Assembly (NCBI GenBank): GCA_905234915.1
Contig: CAJOJP010000011.1
Location: 1 to 58,293 of the forward strand
Origin: Candidatus Gastranaerophilales bacterium
Lineage (GTDB): Bacteria; Cyanobacteriota; Vampirovibrionia; Gastranaerophilales; Gastranaerophilaceae
DNA length: 58,293 bases
Reading direction: 5' to 3'
Shown in pieces: positions 1 through 8,816 of the stretch (its first letter is position 1; each line of letters begins with the position of its first letter). The translations under genes were made by a program, and so were the position numbers. Below the pieces are notes generated by a model. That model was not told the DNA's origin. It ran no database searches and worked only from the letters and a program-made list of their open reading frames with translations.

Positions 1-158
1 GATGTGTAGTATCGAGATTTGAATATTTATTTCTCTGTCAAAGATATAATTATTAGTTTTACAAGTTTTATACACCAAAATATATTTTTCGGTGTAAAAT
101 TGCATATAACTACCTAAATTTTATTTACATTATTGTTATTTTAAAGTATATTCATTCT
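1..158. other. Upstream region with one hairpin
   Basis: No gene is visible in this stretch. An inverted repeat (ACACC at about 72-76 pairing with GGTGT at 91-95, extended by flanking A/T pairs) lies in the middle. It could be the terminator of a gene outside the window. The promoter of the next gene follows at 124-152. Confidence 0.4.
124..152 (+). promoter_or_regulatory. Sigma70-type promoter, probably leaderless
   Basis: TTTACA at 124-129, a 17-base spacer and TATATT at 147-152. Six bases separate the -10 box from the ATG at 159, so transcription should begin at or next to the A of the start codon. No Shine-Dalgarno is present. Confidence 0.6.
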
Positions 159-1109
159 ATGAGAGTAATTCTTGTAGGATATGGAGAAATGATGCGCGCA
201 CTTGCTTTGGGAATTTTAAATTCCAGACATAAGCTTGTAGGTGTGTTAAGGGCTCAAACGGTAAAACAGAATAAAATACTCCGGCTTATTAATGATTATA
301 TTAAACCCTCTGATGATTATATTTTTCTTAAAACTCATTCACTTTTTGATATAGATGTAAAAAGCGTTAATTCAAAGAAATTTTGCAAAATTATTAAGGA
401 TTTAAATGCTGATGTTGTTGTAGTAGGTTCTTGGAGTGAAAAATTTTCCGTACATACATTAAATACGCTTCCTAACGGATTTATAAATGTCCACCCTTCT
501 TTATTACCAAAATATAGAGGACCTAACCCGTATTTACAGGTTATTTTACACAATGAATCCATGAGCGGAATTACTTTTCATCTTATGGATGTTAATTATG
601 ATACAGGAGCAATACTGCACCAAAAAGAAGTTCGCGTTTTAAAGGATGATACGGGTGGCAGTCTTAGAATGCGCTGCTGTGATAAGGCTCGTAATGAAAT
701 AGGTTTTTTACTCGACAATCTACCCGAACGTATTATGAAGCAAAGAAGCCAAAGTGAGCCTGAATCCTCTTACTATTCGCAGATTTCACTAAAAGACGCG
801 GTTCTTGATTTTGAAAATGAGTCACCTGAGGAAATAGAAAGAAGGATAAGAGCATTATCACCCTGGCTAAAATGCTTTATTCCAATTAAAGGCGAGTTTT
901 TTTCTTTTAGAAGTTACCAAATAACAAAAAATAAATTAAATAATCCGCCGGGTACAATAGTAAATAAATCCGGAAATACAATTTTTATCGTCTGTAAAAA
1001 TTCTACGGTTATGAAATTTTCGGAATTGAAAATAAATCGTCCGTTTTCTAAATATCTTTCAAAATTATATTGGGATAAAATTATAAATATAAATGATCTC
1101 GCTATTTGA
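159..1109 (+). CDS. Methionyl-tRNA formyltransferase-like protein
   Basis: This is a formyltransferase of the Fmt superfamily, which moves a formyl group from 10-formyltetrahydrofolate to an amine. The N-terminal Rossmann half holds the family core NVHPSLLPKYRGPNP near residues 109-123, with the Asn/His/Ser-Leu-Leu-Pro elements used in catalysis. A C-terminal Fmt-like domain follows, with an 'IRALSPWLKC' segment resembling the Fmt 'iRa-nPwPg' motif. At 316 residues the length is normal for Fmt. The usual Fmt 'AYG' segment reads 'GSWSEKF', so a sugar-amine formyltransferase is also possible. A GtrA-like fragment overlaps its end, which would fit envelope glycan modification. The start has no ribosome-binding site but a well-placed promoter. 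Confidence 0.75.
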   Translation: MRVILVGYGEMMRALALGILNSRHKLVGVLRAQTVKQNKILRLINDYIKPSDDYIFLKTHSLFDIDVKSVNSKKFCKIIKDLNADVVVVGSWSEKFSVHTLNTLPNGFINVHPSLLPKYRGPNPYLQVILHNESMSGITFHLMDVNYDTGAILHQKEVRVLKDDTGGSLRMRCCDKARNEIGFLLDNLPERIMKQRSQSEPESSYYSQISLKDAVLDFENESPEEIERRIRALSPWLKCFIPIKGEFFSFRSYQITKNKLNNPPGTIVNKSGNTIFIVCKNSTVMKFSELKINRPFSKYLSKLYWDKIININDLAI

Positions 1110-1221
1110 TTATAAAATAAACAGTTCAATTATCAAAAGTTTTGCAAAAAATTTTATGTTTTACGGTCTGATTGGAGGAACTTTAAGTTGTATATTTACT
1201 CTAACATGTTATGCTTCGTAA
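1093..1221 (+). pseudogene. Short GtrA-like membrane fragment
   Basis: A 42-residue ORF starts with an ATG that overlaps the end of the formyltransferase gene and stops just before the lexA promoter. It reads MISLFDYKINSSIIKSF and then a hydrophobic stretch, FMFYGLIGGTLSCIFTL, which resembles the first membrane segment of GtrA-family flippase-like proteins. Full GtrA proteins have about 120 residues and four segments, so this would be only the N-terminal third. It may be a deletion remnant or a genuine small membrane protein coupled to the upstream gene. The family match rests on one segment and is weak. Confidence 0.4.
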
Positions 1222-1226
1222 AACAG

Positions 1227-1255
1227 TTGACTTTTTATAGACATTCGTCTATAAT
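1227..1255 (+). promoter_or_regulatory. lexA-like gene promoter, leaderless
   Basis: TTGACT at 1227-1232, a 17-base spacer and a perfect TATAAT at 1250-1255. The ATG at 1262 follows six bases later, so the transcript should start on the start codon. No Shine-Dalgarno exists upstream. Confidence 0.8.
1236..1253. promoter_or_regulatory. Candidate LexA-type operator
   Basis: A perfect inverted repeat, TATAGAC-ATTC-GTCTATA, fills the end of the promoter spacer and overlaps the -10 box. Bound repressor would block RNA polymerase, the usual layout for autoregulation of a LexA-family repressor. I saw no second copy in the window. Confidence 0.7.
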
Positions 1256-1261
1256 AAAAAT

Positions 1262-1837
1262 ATGTTAACTGAAAAACAAAAAAATTTCTTTGAAAAATTG
1301 AAAGAAACTTATGGACAACAGGTACTGCCAAGTTTGGAGCAGATAGCAAAAGAGTTCGGCTTTAAACATAAAAATTCCGTTTGGCAGTATTTTAATAAGT
1401 TAAAAGAAGACAATTTAATTCAAGAAAAAAATAACAGGTTTTATATTAATAAAGATTTATTCGGTGCAATACTTTTTTCTTCGGTAGTAAAAGCCGGTTT
1501 TGCCTCAGTTGCCGATGATTATGTTGAAAAAAGAATATCACTGGATGAGAGTTTTAATATAAATAGTCCTTCGACATTTTTGTTTACGGTTTCTGGTGAT
1601 TCAATGATAAATCTTGGAATTTATGAAGGTGACAAAGTTATAGTAAAAAAAACAAACATTGCAAAAGACGGCGACATCGTAATTGCTTTTATTGATGACG
1701 GTTATACATTAAAAACATACAGAAACAGACAAGGAAAAGTTTGGCTTGAACCTGCAAATGAAAATTATCCGAATTTATATCCAAAAGAACAGCTTATTAT
1801 ATTTGGTATAGCTCAAGGTATTGTGCGAAAACTTTAA
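1262..1837 (+). CDS. LexA/UmuD-type self-cleaving repressor
   Basis: A 191-residue transcriptional repressor of the S24 peptidase class, expected to control DNA-damage genes. Residues 1-65 look like a winged-helix domain that binds DNA. The rest is the LexA/UmuD serine-lysine protease domain: cleavage site Ala78-Gly79 in VVKAGFAS, nucleophile Ser114 in SGDSM, and general base Lys151 in YTLKTY. Upon RecA activation it should cut itself between Ala and Gly and release its operator. A perfect inverted repeat overlaps its own promoter, which suggests autoregulation. A umuC-type polymerase gene follows after a terminator-like hairpin, in keeping with an SOS locus. It is close to LexA in length, but its cleavage region is UmuD-like. 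Confidence 0.9.
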   Translation: MLTEKQKNFFEKLKETYGQQVLPSLEQIAKEFGFKHKNSVWQYFNKLKEDNLIQEKNNRFYINKDLFGAILFSSVVKAGFASVADDYVEKRISLDESFNINSPSTFLFTVSGDSMINLGIYEGDKVIVKKTNIAKDGDIVIAFIDDGYTLKTYRNRQGKVWLEPANENYPNLYPKEQLIIFGIAQGIVRKL

Positions 1838-1935
1838 TAAGATAATCCTGTTGAGCATAATTGAAATTTGAAATAACTGATTAAAAAAATTAAAAATAAA
1901 ACTTATATGCGTACAAATAAAATTCTTCTTACATA

Positions 1936-1974
1936 TTGCGGGGAATAAATCTTCCCTTATTCCCCGCAAATTTT
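1936..1974 (+). terminator. Terminator-like hairpin between lexA-like and umuC
   Basis: A 13-bp perfect stem (TTGCGGGGAATAA at 1936-1948 with its complement at 1957-1969) is followed by ATTTTT. It ends only about 18 bases before the umuC start, so umuC needs read-through, antitermination or its own promoter inside this hairpin region. Confidence 0.8.
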
Positions 1975-1991
1975 TATTATAAGGTGCAATT

Positions 1992-3155
1992 ATGAAAGAA
2001 AAAATAATAGGTCTTACAGACGGAAATAATTTTTTTGCAAGCTGTGAAATATTAATGAATCCCGCTTTAAAAAATAAACCGGTTTGTGTTTTGAGTAATA
2101 ATGACGGATGTATAATTGCCCGTTCTTATGAAGCAAAAAAAATCGGTATTAAAATGGGAATGCCCTATTTTATGGCAAAACGCGAATTCCCGCAAGCAAC
2201 ATATTTAAGTGCTAATTTCGGACTTTATCATGATATTTCCATGCGCATGATGCAAATTTTAAAAAATTATACGGATAAACTTGATATTTATTCAATTGAT
2301 GAAGCATTTTTAGATTTAACCGGCTGTGACAAAATTTTTGGCATAAGTTTTGTTGAATTGGCTAAAACAATACAAAAAGATATAGAAAATAATTTAGGTT
2401 TAAGTGTTTCAGTCGGAATTGCAAATTCAAAAACTTTAGCAAAACTCGCTGCACAAAAAGCAAAAGATAAAAGAATTTTTTACTATGTAATAGAAAAACA
2501 CCTTATAAAAAATGAAATTGAAAATATTCCTATTGAAGAAATTTGGGGGATAGGACATAATATTGCACACAGTTTAAGAGCAAAAGGTGTTTTCTATGCC
2601 GATGAAATTTTATTAAAAGATGATAATTTTTATAAAATAAATTATGGTAAAAAAGGGCTGGAATTAAAATATGAATTAGAAGGAAAAAGTGTAATTCCGT
2701 TAACCGGAATTATGGAAAAGCCCAAGTCAATACAAAGAACAAGAGCATTTCCCAAATTTTCTCAAGAAAAACAGTATATAACTTCAGAACTTGCCATACA
2801 TTTGCACAGCGTCTGCAAAAAGCTCAGAGAAAATGCTCTTGAAACTTGTTTTATATCCGTAATGCTAAGGACAAAAGATTTTAGAGTATTTGGACGTGAA
2901 ATGAAACTGAATTTTTATACAAATAGTGAATTACAATTAGTTAAATATATAAAAATTTTATTTGAAAGTATTTATAAAGAAGGTATAATCTATAGGGCTG
3001 CAGGTGTTTATGCCGGAGGATTAAGAGATATCGAAACCTCTCAAATAAGTTTATTTGAAGATAAGTATTCCGATAAAACAAAAAGTATATCCACTGTTAT
3101 GGATAAACTTGAAGATAAATACGGAAAAGGCATAATAAAATTAGGTCACATTTAG
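1992..3155 (+). CDS. umuC: Y-family DNA polymerase, UmuC type
   Basis: Error-prone polymerase for translesion synthesis. The N-terminal palm begins GLTDGNNFFASCE, whose Asp coordinates metal, and residues around 100-110 give IYSIDEAFLD, the family's second acidic motif. The finger motif 'NNDGCIIARSYEAK' is typical of UmuC rather than DinB. Helix-hairpin-helix and little-finger regions follow, and the end contains 'QISLFEDKY', which may be a clamp-binding motif. Length is 387 against about 420 in E. coli. AAGG precedes the ATG. No umuD is adjacent, but the LexA-like neighbour has UmuD-like protease features, so one protein might serve both roles; that is inference. Confidence 0.92.
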   Translation: MKEKIIGLTDGNNFFASCEILMNPALKNKPVCVLSNNDGCIIARSYEAKKIGIKMGMPYFMAKREFPQATYLSANFGLYHDISMRMMQILKNYTDKLDIYSIDEAFLDLTGCDKIFGISFVELAKTIQKDIENNLGLSVSVGIANSKTLAKLAAQKAKDKRIFYYVIEKHLIKNEIENIPIEEIWGIGHNIAHSLRAKGVFYADEILLKDDNFYKINYGKKGLELKYELEGKSVIPLTGIMEKPKSIQRTRAFPKFSQEKQYITSELAIHLHSVCKKLRENALETCFISVMLRTKDFRVFGREMKLNFYTNSELQLVKYIKILFESIYKEGIIYRAAGVYAGGLRDIETSQISLFEDKYSDKTKSISTVMDKLEDKYGKGIIKLGHI

Positions 3156-3239
3156 ATATATACAAATTAATTAAAAAATTATTAATTATTTTAAATATGC
3201 CAATTTTTTATATTATCATTAAAATAAGGAGATTTTGAA

Positions 3240-4334
3240 ATGGAATATAAAGATTATTATAAAATACTTGGTGTAGAAAGGGATGCATCAGAAGCAAAAA
3301 TAAAATCTGCCTACAGAAAACTTGCAAGACAGTATCATCCTGATGTTAATAAATCTCCTGATGCAGTCAATAAATTCAAAGATATAAATGAAGCTTACGA
3401 AGTACTTTCAGATAAAGAAAAGAAAAGCAGATATGACAGCCTTGGCGCAAATTGGCAGCAAGGAGCCAATTTCACACCTCCGCCCGGATTTGAAGGTTTT
3501 AATTTTAATAATTTTAGCGGAGGTCAGGGCGGATTTAAAGGCGGTTTTTCCTCGGGTGGTGCTGATTTTTCTGACTTTTTCAGCTCTATTTTCGGTGATT
3601 TTATGTCAGGCGCGACCGGAAGCTCTCGTTCACGCCGAACCTCCGGTCAAAGCTTTAATTATGATGATTTATTTTCCGGTGCCACAGGATTTCATAATTC
3701 AGCTCAAAGAGAACGCAGTTCGACATGTTCGGCTGACTGTTGCAGCGGCGGAAAAAAAGAAGAAGACCTTGATATAACCCGAGAGCTTAATATAACGGCG
3801 GCAGACTTATTTAGCGATAAGCCCGTTAATGTGAAAATGAAAAATATCGAAAAATGTACAAAATGTTCCGGTATAGGCAGTTCTTGCAGTCAATGCGGAG
3901 GAACCGGCTTTGTTAATGTTTCAAGAAATTTAACCGTTAAAATACCTAAAGGTGTAAAAGAAGGACAGAAAATAAGACTCAAAGGAGAAGGTAAAACAGA
4001 TAATTACGGCAGAAAAGGTGATTTATATTTTATAATTAAATTTAAAGATTCCGAATATGCCATAGATGGTGAGAATATCACAAAAACAATAGAAATCACT
4101 CCTGCTGAAGCTGTTATGGGCTGTAAAAAAGATATTTCAACACTTCATGGTATCATAAATATTAAAATACCGCCTGAAACAGGAAACGGGAAAATATTAA
4201 GGCTGAAAAATCTCGGTCTGCCTTCTAAAAACGGTGACTTTGGATTTCTTAACGTTAAAATAGCAATTAATATTCCAAAAGTTATATCATCTAAACAAAA
4301 AGAACTGTACAAGAAATTACTTGAAACTGAATAA
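3240..4334 (+). CDS. DnaJ-like co-chaperone with reduced zinc domain
   Basis: Hsp40 protein that would stimulate a DnaK ATPase. The J domain covers residues 1-65 with the HPD motif in 'QYHPDVN'. A Gly/Phe/Ser-rich linker of about 90 residues follows, then a shortened cysteine region with only two CxxCxG motifs (CTKCSG and CSQCGG) where canonical DnaJ has four, and a C-terminal substrate domain beginning [17 protein letters not shown]. One zinc site instead of two is expected. A Cys cluster in '[11 protein letters not shown]' lies before the zinc region. AAGGAG sits nine bases before the ATG. A second protein of similar plan lies at 25127-26200. Neither is next to dnaK or grpE in this window, so which is the main DnaJ cannot be told. 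Confidence 0.88.
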   Translation: MEYKDYYKILGVERDASEAKIKSAYRKLARQYHPDVNKSPDAVNKFKDINEAYEVLSDKEKKSRYDSLGANWQQGANFTPPPGFEGFNFNNFSGGQGGFKGGFSSGGADFSDFFSSIFGDFMSGATGSSRSRRTSGQSFNYDDLFSGATGFHNSAQRERSSTCSADCCSGGKKEEDLDITRELNITAADLFSDKPVNVKMKNIEKCTKCSGIGSSCSQCGGTGFVNVSRNLTVKIPKGVKEGQKIRLKGEGKTDNYGRKGDLYFIIKFKDSEYAIDGENITKTIEITPAEAVMGCKKDISTLHGIINIKIPPETGNGKILRLKNLGLPSKNGDFGFLNVKIAINIPKVISSKQKELYKKLLETE

Positions 4335-4345
4335 ATAATGCAGTT

Positions 4346-4780
4346 CTATTTTCCGGTAGAGCCGAAGCCGCCTTCTCCTCGAAGTGAAGCCGTAAGTTCT
4401 GTTGTAACTTCTATTTCTGCTTTTTCAACTTTCATTATAACCATTTGAGCTATTCTGTCATCAGGTTTTATTGTATATTCTTCATTTGAAAGATTAACAA
4501 GACCGACGCATATTTCTCCCCTATAATCAGCATCAACTGTTCCTACTGCATTTATAAGAGTTATTCCGTGTTTTACGGATAAACCGCTTCTTGCTCTGAT
4601 TTGCGCTTCATATTCAAGCGGAATTTCTATTTTTATACCTGTAGGAACAAGAACTCTTTCTAACGGTTTCAATGTTATTTCTTTATCTATTGCCGCATAT
4701 AAATCCATTCCGGATGAACCTTCCGTTTTATATTCAGGTAAATATTTGTTATGTTCCATTCTTGTTATTTTCATTTTCAT
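4346..4780 (-). CDS. dut: dUTP diphosphatase
   Basis: Trimeric all-beta dUTPase, which hydrolyses dUTP to dUMP and pyrophosphate, keeping uracil out of DNA and supplying thymidylate synthesis. All five family motifs are visible: SSGMDLYA (1), RARSGLSVKHG (2), NAVGTVDADYRGEI (3), DDRIAQMVI (4) and the C-terminal RGEGGFGSTGK (5). Length 144 is normal. It is the last gene of a minus-strand run; its ATG overlaps the stop of the preceding gene by four bases, so translation is likely coupled. It converges on the dnaJ-like gene with an 11-base gap. Confidence 0.96.
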   Translation of the reverse strand: MKMKITRMEHNKYLPEYKTEGSSGMDLYAAIDKEITLKPLERVLVPTGIKIEIPLEYEAQIRARSGLSVKHGITLINAVGTVDADYRGEICVGLVNLSNEEYTIKPDDRIAQMVIMKVEKAEIEVTTELTASLRGEGGFGSTGK

Positions 4781-5772
4781 ATTTTTACTCCTTGATTAGA
4801 TACTTCTTTAAATATGAAAAGAGGCTGTACATTTGATATTGAAAGATTTTTAGAAAGATTATACTCTCCTTTTAATATCATTGTATATTTTTGTGATGAC
4901 CTTCTTTCATATATATTCTTAAATTTTTCCGTTAAAATAAAAGTGTTTACAAAATTTAATGATAAAATAGTATCCATTAAATCTAATTCTTTTTCTATTT
5001 CAGATATCATAGTTACTGTACTTAAAACATAATTAAACTTAATATCTATTCCATACTGTTTAAAATCCGAAATAATAGAACTGATTGTAGGATTTATATA
5101 GCATATAAAATCGTCAACATAATTAAAGTTCTTATATACCAAAAACAGATTTTTTCTGTAGTATCCTTTTTGTTGAGGCAAAGAAGATTTTACACTTTCC
5201 AGAATTTGTTTATTAATACGCTGTTTCCAATCTTCAACCTCTTGGAAGGTTAATTCATTATCCTCCGGTTTATTCTTAATTTTATGTATATGCGGATGAA
5301 TACTGAATATCAATACAGAATTTGTATCAAGCATGCTGCTTGAATGTTGTTCATTTTCTTGCGTGTAATCGGCACCTAGTGGAATAGGTTTTGCTCTTCT
5401 TGTTTTTGTATTTTTTTTCTGTTCTAAATACTTTTCCAATTCTTCCTGTAAATCCGAAATTTTTTGATAAAAATTATTTGACATAAATTCACAAATTAAA
5501 CCGATAGAAAGGGATATTATACCTATTATTGCCAGTGAAAAATCAGCACTTATGCCGGAATGCCGATAAAACATACTTACAATTTTATAAGGTAATATAA
5601 AAAGCCAATTAAATAAATATAACCAATCGAGCTCAAAACAATTTAAAAACCAGAATAAAAATGAAAGAAAAGAGTAAGAAAACAAAACAAACTTTGATAT
5701 TTTCACACTTATTAAAATATGTGAAAAACTTTTTATTTTCTTTTTTAATTCTTCGCCTTTATTGTATGCCAT
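4777..5772 (-). CDS. Unknown membrane-anchored protein
   Basis: I do not recognise this 331-residue protein. Two or three hydrophobic segments lie near residues 25-60 and 75-95, followed by a charged, probably coiled-coil stretch (ISDLQEELEKYLEQKKN). A soluble C-terminal domain of about 200 residues begins around 'NSVLIFSIHPHIHKI'. The topology suggests an inner-membrane anchor with a cytoplasmic domain. It sits between panC (eight bases upstream) and dut (overlapping), so it belongs to the same transcript. The function cannot be inferred from these neighbours. Confidence 0.7.
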   Translation of the reverse strand: MAYNKGEELKKKIKSFSHILISVKISKFVLFSYSFLSFLFWFLNCFELDWLYLFNWLFILPYKIVSMFYRHSGISADFSLAIIGIISLSIGLICEFMSNNFYQKISDLQEELEKYLEQKKNTKTRRAKPIPLGADYTQENEQHSSSMLDTNSVLIFSIHPHIHKIKNKPEDNELTFQEVEDWKQRINKQILESVKSSLPQQKGYYRKNLFLVYKNFNYVDDFICYINPTISSIISDFKQYGIDIKFNYVLSTVTMISEIEKELDLMDTILSLNFVNTFILTEKFKNIYERRSSQKYTMILKGEYNLSKNLSISNVQPLFIFKEVSNQGVKI

Positions 5773-5779
5773 TATTTTC

Positions 5780-6640
5780 TTATCTTATTATTATATTATC
5801 TATAAGTCTTGTTTTGCCTGATTTTGCAGCAATTGCCACGAGTGTATTTTTTTGAATTTCGTCTGTTTTGTCAAAATTATCGAAATTTCTAAACTCAAGA
5901 TACTCAAGTTCTATATTTTTATCCAAAACAGATATGGCAGAATCAAAAAGAACTTTTGTATCTTTAATTCCCTGCCGATAAAGATTTTCTATCTGCTTTA
6001 AAGCTTTATTAATTGTTAAAGCATTTTTTCTTTCCTCTGAATTTAAATATATATTTCTGGAGCTTAAAGCAAGTCCGTCTTGCTCCCTAACAATCGGACA
6101 AGGTATAATTGTTAAGTCTAAATTTAAATCTTTAACCATTTTGGTTATTATAAAAAGCTGCTGAGCATCTTTTTGTCCAAAGAATGCAAAATCGGGAGAA
6201 ACTATATTAAAAAGTTTTAATACAACCGTAGCTGCTCCGTCAAAATGTCCGGGTCTTGATTTACCGCACATACAATCGACAATATTATAAGGCGGGCAAA
6301 CAAAAGTTAAATCAGTATTTGAAAGTTTATTATTTTCCCCGTACATTTCATCGGTTGAAGGAGCGAATACAATATCAACTCCGTTTTTCAGACATATAGA
6401 AAAATCATTTTCTATTGTACGCGGATATTTATCATAATCTTCATTGGGTCCAAATTGAATAGGATTGACAAAAACGCTGACAACAACCTTATCACACATC
6501 TCCAATGCTTTTTTTATTAAAGCTTCATGCCCCTTGTGGAGTGCTCCCATTGTAGGAACAAGCCCGATTTTTAATCCTTGCTGTTTCCAAATTTTCACAT
6601 TATTTTTTACATCATTAATTTTATTTATTAATATAGTCAA
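5780..6640 (-). CDS. panC: Pantothenate synthetase
   Basis: Joins pantoate and beta-alanine with ATP to give pantothenate, the vitamin precursor of coenzyme A. Signature PTMGALHKGH carries the HxGH-type nucleotide-binding site; VFVNPIQFGPNEDYDKYPR and the KMSKS-like 'SSRNIYL' are also present. I place the start at the TTG at 6640 because GAGGAG lies ten bases upstream and this gives 286 residues, the usual size. The open frame runs further upstream but only through panB sequence. The start overlaps panB by 20 bases, so the two are coupled. Confidence 0.93.
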   Translation of the reverse strand: MTILINKINDVKNNVKIWKQQGLKIGLVPTMGALHKGHEALIKKALEMCDKVVVSVFVNPIQFGPNEDYDKYPRTIENDFSICLKNGVDIVFAPSTDEMYGENNKLSNTDLTFVCPPYNIVDCMCGKSRPGHFDGAATVVLKLFNIVSPDFAFFGQKDAQQLFIITKMVKDLNLDLTIIPCPIVREQDGLALSSRNIYLNSEERKNALTINKALKQIENLYRQGIKDTKVLFDSAISVLDKNIELEYLEFRNFDNFDKTDEIQKNTLVAIAAKSGKTRLIDNIIIR

Positions 6641-7478
6641 ATTTTTTCTTCTCCTCTGTTGATAATTTAAAAGTATGTTCCGCTGAAGGAAATATACTTT
6701 TTTTAACTTCTTGCGCATACTGCGAAACAGCATTTTTAATTATATCTTTTATATTAGCATATTGTTTGGCAAATTTTGGAATATTTCCCCAAAATCTTCC
6801 GATAACATCATCAATAACAAGCACCTGACCGTCGCAATATTTACCTGCTCCTATTCCGATAGTCGGAATAGTTAAATTTTCGCTTATATATTTTGCCGAT
6901 TCTTCACTGACCATTTCAAGTACAAGAGCGCAGGCACCTGCTTTTTCCAATTTTTTTGCAGTTTCTGACATTTTTATTGTATTTTCATAAGACTTTCCCT
7001 GAACATAATATCCGCCTATGGTATTTATAAATTGAGGGGTAAATCCCAAATGAGCAACTACGCTTATTCCGGCTTCCGTCAATGCATTTACCTGTTCAAT
7101 TATAAAATCTGACCCGCCCTCAATTTTCACGGCATTTGCACCTGATTGAACTAATTTGCCTGCATTCATTAAAGTTTGTTCTTTTGATATTTGAAAAGAT
7201 AAAAACGGCATATCAGCAATAATCATGGCTCTTTTTACTCCGCGGGAAACCGCCTTTGTAAATACAGCCATTTCTTCCATTGTAACTTTTACCGTATCGT
7301 CATAACCCAGCATTGTCATACCGAGAGAATCTCCGACCAATATTGAGTCAATACCTGCTTCATCAACATATTTTGCAGTTGCAAAATCATAAGCAGTCAG
7401 CATTGTAATTTTTTCTCCAGACTCCTTCATTCTTATTAAAGATTTTGAGGTTATACGTTTTATTGTTTCATTACTCAT
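6621..7478 (-). CDS. panB: 3-methyl-2-oxobutanoate hydroxymethyltransferase
   Basis: First step of pantothenate synthesis: adds a hydroxymethyl group from methylene-tetrahydrofolate to ketoisovalerate. Recognisable family blocks are MLTAYDFATAKYVDEAGID near the N-terminus, LVGDSLGMTMLGYDDT with metal-binding Asp, and VKIEGG. Length 285 is typical (about 265-280). The gene begins two bases after the yvcK stop and overlaps panC. panE and panD are not in the window. Confidence 0.95.
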   Translation of the reverse strand: MSNETIKRITSKSLIRMKESGEKITMLTAYDFATAKYVDEAGIDSILVGDSLGMTMLGYDDTVKVTMEEMAVFTKAVSRGVKRAMIIADMPFLSFQISKEQTLMNAGKLVQSGANAVKIEGGSDFIIEQVNALTEAGISVVAHLGFTPQFINTIGGYYVQGKSYENTIKMSETAKKLEKAGACALVLEMVSEESAKYISENLTIPTIGIGAGKYCDGQVLVIDDVIGRFWGNIPKFAKQYANIKDIIKNAVSQYAQEVKKSIFPSAEHTFKLSTEEKKKFDYINK

Positions 7479-7480
7479 TT

Positions 7481-8812
7481 TTATTTTTTCTTTTGATTTT
7501 TTTTATACCAATAATATATAGTTCTTGCTAAACGCATCGGCGAGTGCCTTACAAAAGATGAATGACCGTCTTCATAACGTTTATCTTCAACAAGATTTTT
7601 TTGAACAATCTCAATTCCCATTTTCAATATTTCATCTTTATCAACAATAACAGGAACCGAACCTGCATCTTTATATGGAGCTAAAAGCTCTTTAGGTAAA
7701 TCCGTATTTACGAGTACCGCATCTATTATTTTATCATATTTTGCATGATTTATAAGCGTTTTTATATGATCTGAAACACTAAAACCGTCAGTTTCGCCCG
7801 GTTGAGTCATAATATTACATACATATATTTTTTTAGCTTTAGCATTATTTACGGCTTTAGCTATATCTTTAATAAGTAAATTGGGAATTACGCTTGTATA
7901 AAGACTGCCGGGGCCGAGTATAATTAAATCGGCTTCATTTATTGCTCTTATAACATCTTCAAGCGGTTTACAATCATTCGGTTCAGAGAATAATCTTTTA
8001 ATCTTTTTACCGGACTCAGGTATATTAGATTCACCTCTGATAATCGTTCCGTCATCCATTTCTGCTGCAAGCCGCATATCATCCAAAGTTGAAGGTAATA
8101 CTCTGCCTCTTATTGATAATACGTTTGAAGATTCTTTTACCGCTCCCACCATATTACCCGTTAAACCGCACATTGCGGTAATAAACAAATTTCCAAAACT
8201 GTGACCGGATAGTTCCCCTGCTTCTTTAAAGCGATATTGAAACAGTTTTACAACCAAATCTTCGTCATCAGCAAGAGCAGCAATACAGTTTCTGATATCT
8301 CCCGGGGGTAAAACTCCAAGTTCTTCTCTTAATTTACCTGAACTTCCTCCGTCATCGCCTACTGTCACTACAGCTGTAACATTATTTGTAAGCTTTTTTA
8401 TTCCCTTCAGCATTGTGGAAAGCCCTGTTCCGCCACCAATAGCAACAATATTAGGTCCGTGGTTAAGTTTTCTTCTTTTATATAAATTTTCAAGAACAGC
8501 ATATCTGTTCCTGTCATTATTAACATCAAGTATTGAATAATTAGTTTTAAGCCAGCCTGTTATAAACATGATTAAACCGAGTACAATCAAAGACCAGCCC
8601 ATAATTTCAAGAGGAAGTGTCTGTGCAATTCTTATAACCATTTTGGTTAGTGTAAAAATAGGTTTTAATCCGAATAATATACACACACCTACTGCCGCGA
8701 CAACAGCTCCTGAAATAATAAGCAGAAACCATCTTTTTATTTCAAGCCCCGGTAGAAGCCAAATTGCATCGCGCGGTATTTTTAAGAATTTTGCAAACTT
8801 TATTCCGTTCAT
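7481..8812 (-). CDS. yvcK: YvcK/CofD-like gluconeogenesis factor
   Basis: YvcK-family protein, known in other bacteria to bind UDP-sugars and to be needed for cell shape and growth on gluconeogenic carbon. The signature is GIGGGTGLSTMLKG, followed by TVGDDGGSSG and LPPGDIRNC, which form the nucleotide-sugar site. Unlike the Bacillus protein, this form has an N-terminal extension of about 110 residues with two hydrophobic segments, so it is probably membrane-anchored. I prefer the start at 8812 (MNGIKFAKFLK), four bases after the pxpA stop; the longer frame to 8878 runs through pxpA. Length is 443. Confidence 0.9.
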   Translation of the reverse strand: MNGIKFAKFLKIPRDAIWLLPGLEIKRWFLLIISGAVVAAVGVCILFGLKPIFTLTKMVIRIAQTLPLEIMGWSLIVLGLIMFITGWLKTNYSILDVNNDRNRYAVLENLYKRRKLNHGPNIVAIGGGTGLSTMLKGIKKLTNNVTAVVTVGDDGGSSGKLREELGVLPPGDIRNCIAALADDEDLVVKLFQYRFKEAGELSGHSFGNLFITAMCGLTGNMVGAVKESSNVLSIRGRVLPSTLDDMRLAAEMDDGTIIRGESNIPESGKKIKRLFSEPNDCKPLEDVIRAINEADLIILGPGSLYTSVIPNLLIKDIAKAVNNAKAKKIYVCNIMTQPGETDGFSVSDHIKTLINHAKYDKIIDAVLVNTDLPKELLAPYKDAGSVPVIVDKDEILKMGIEIVQKNLVEDKRYEDGHSSFVRHSPMRLARTIYYWYKKNQKKK

Positions 8813-8816
8813 CTTA

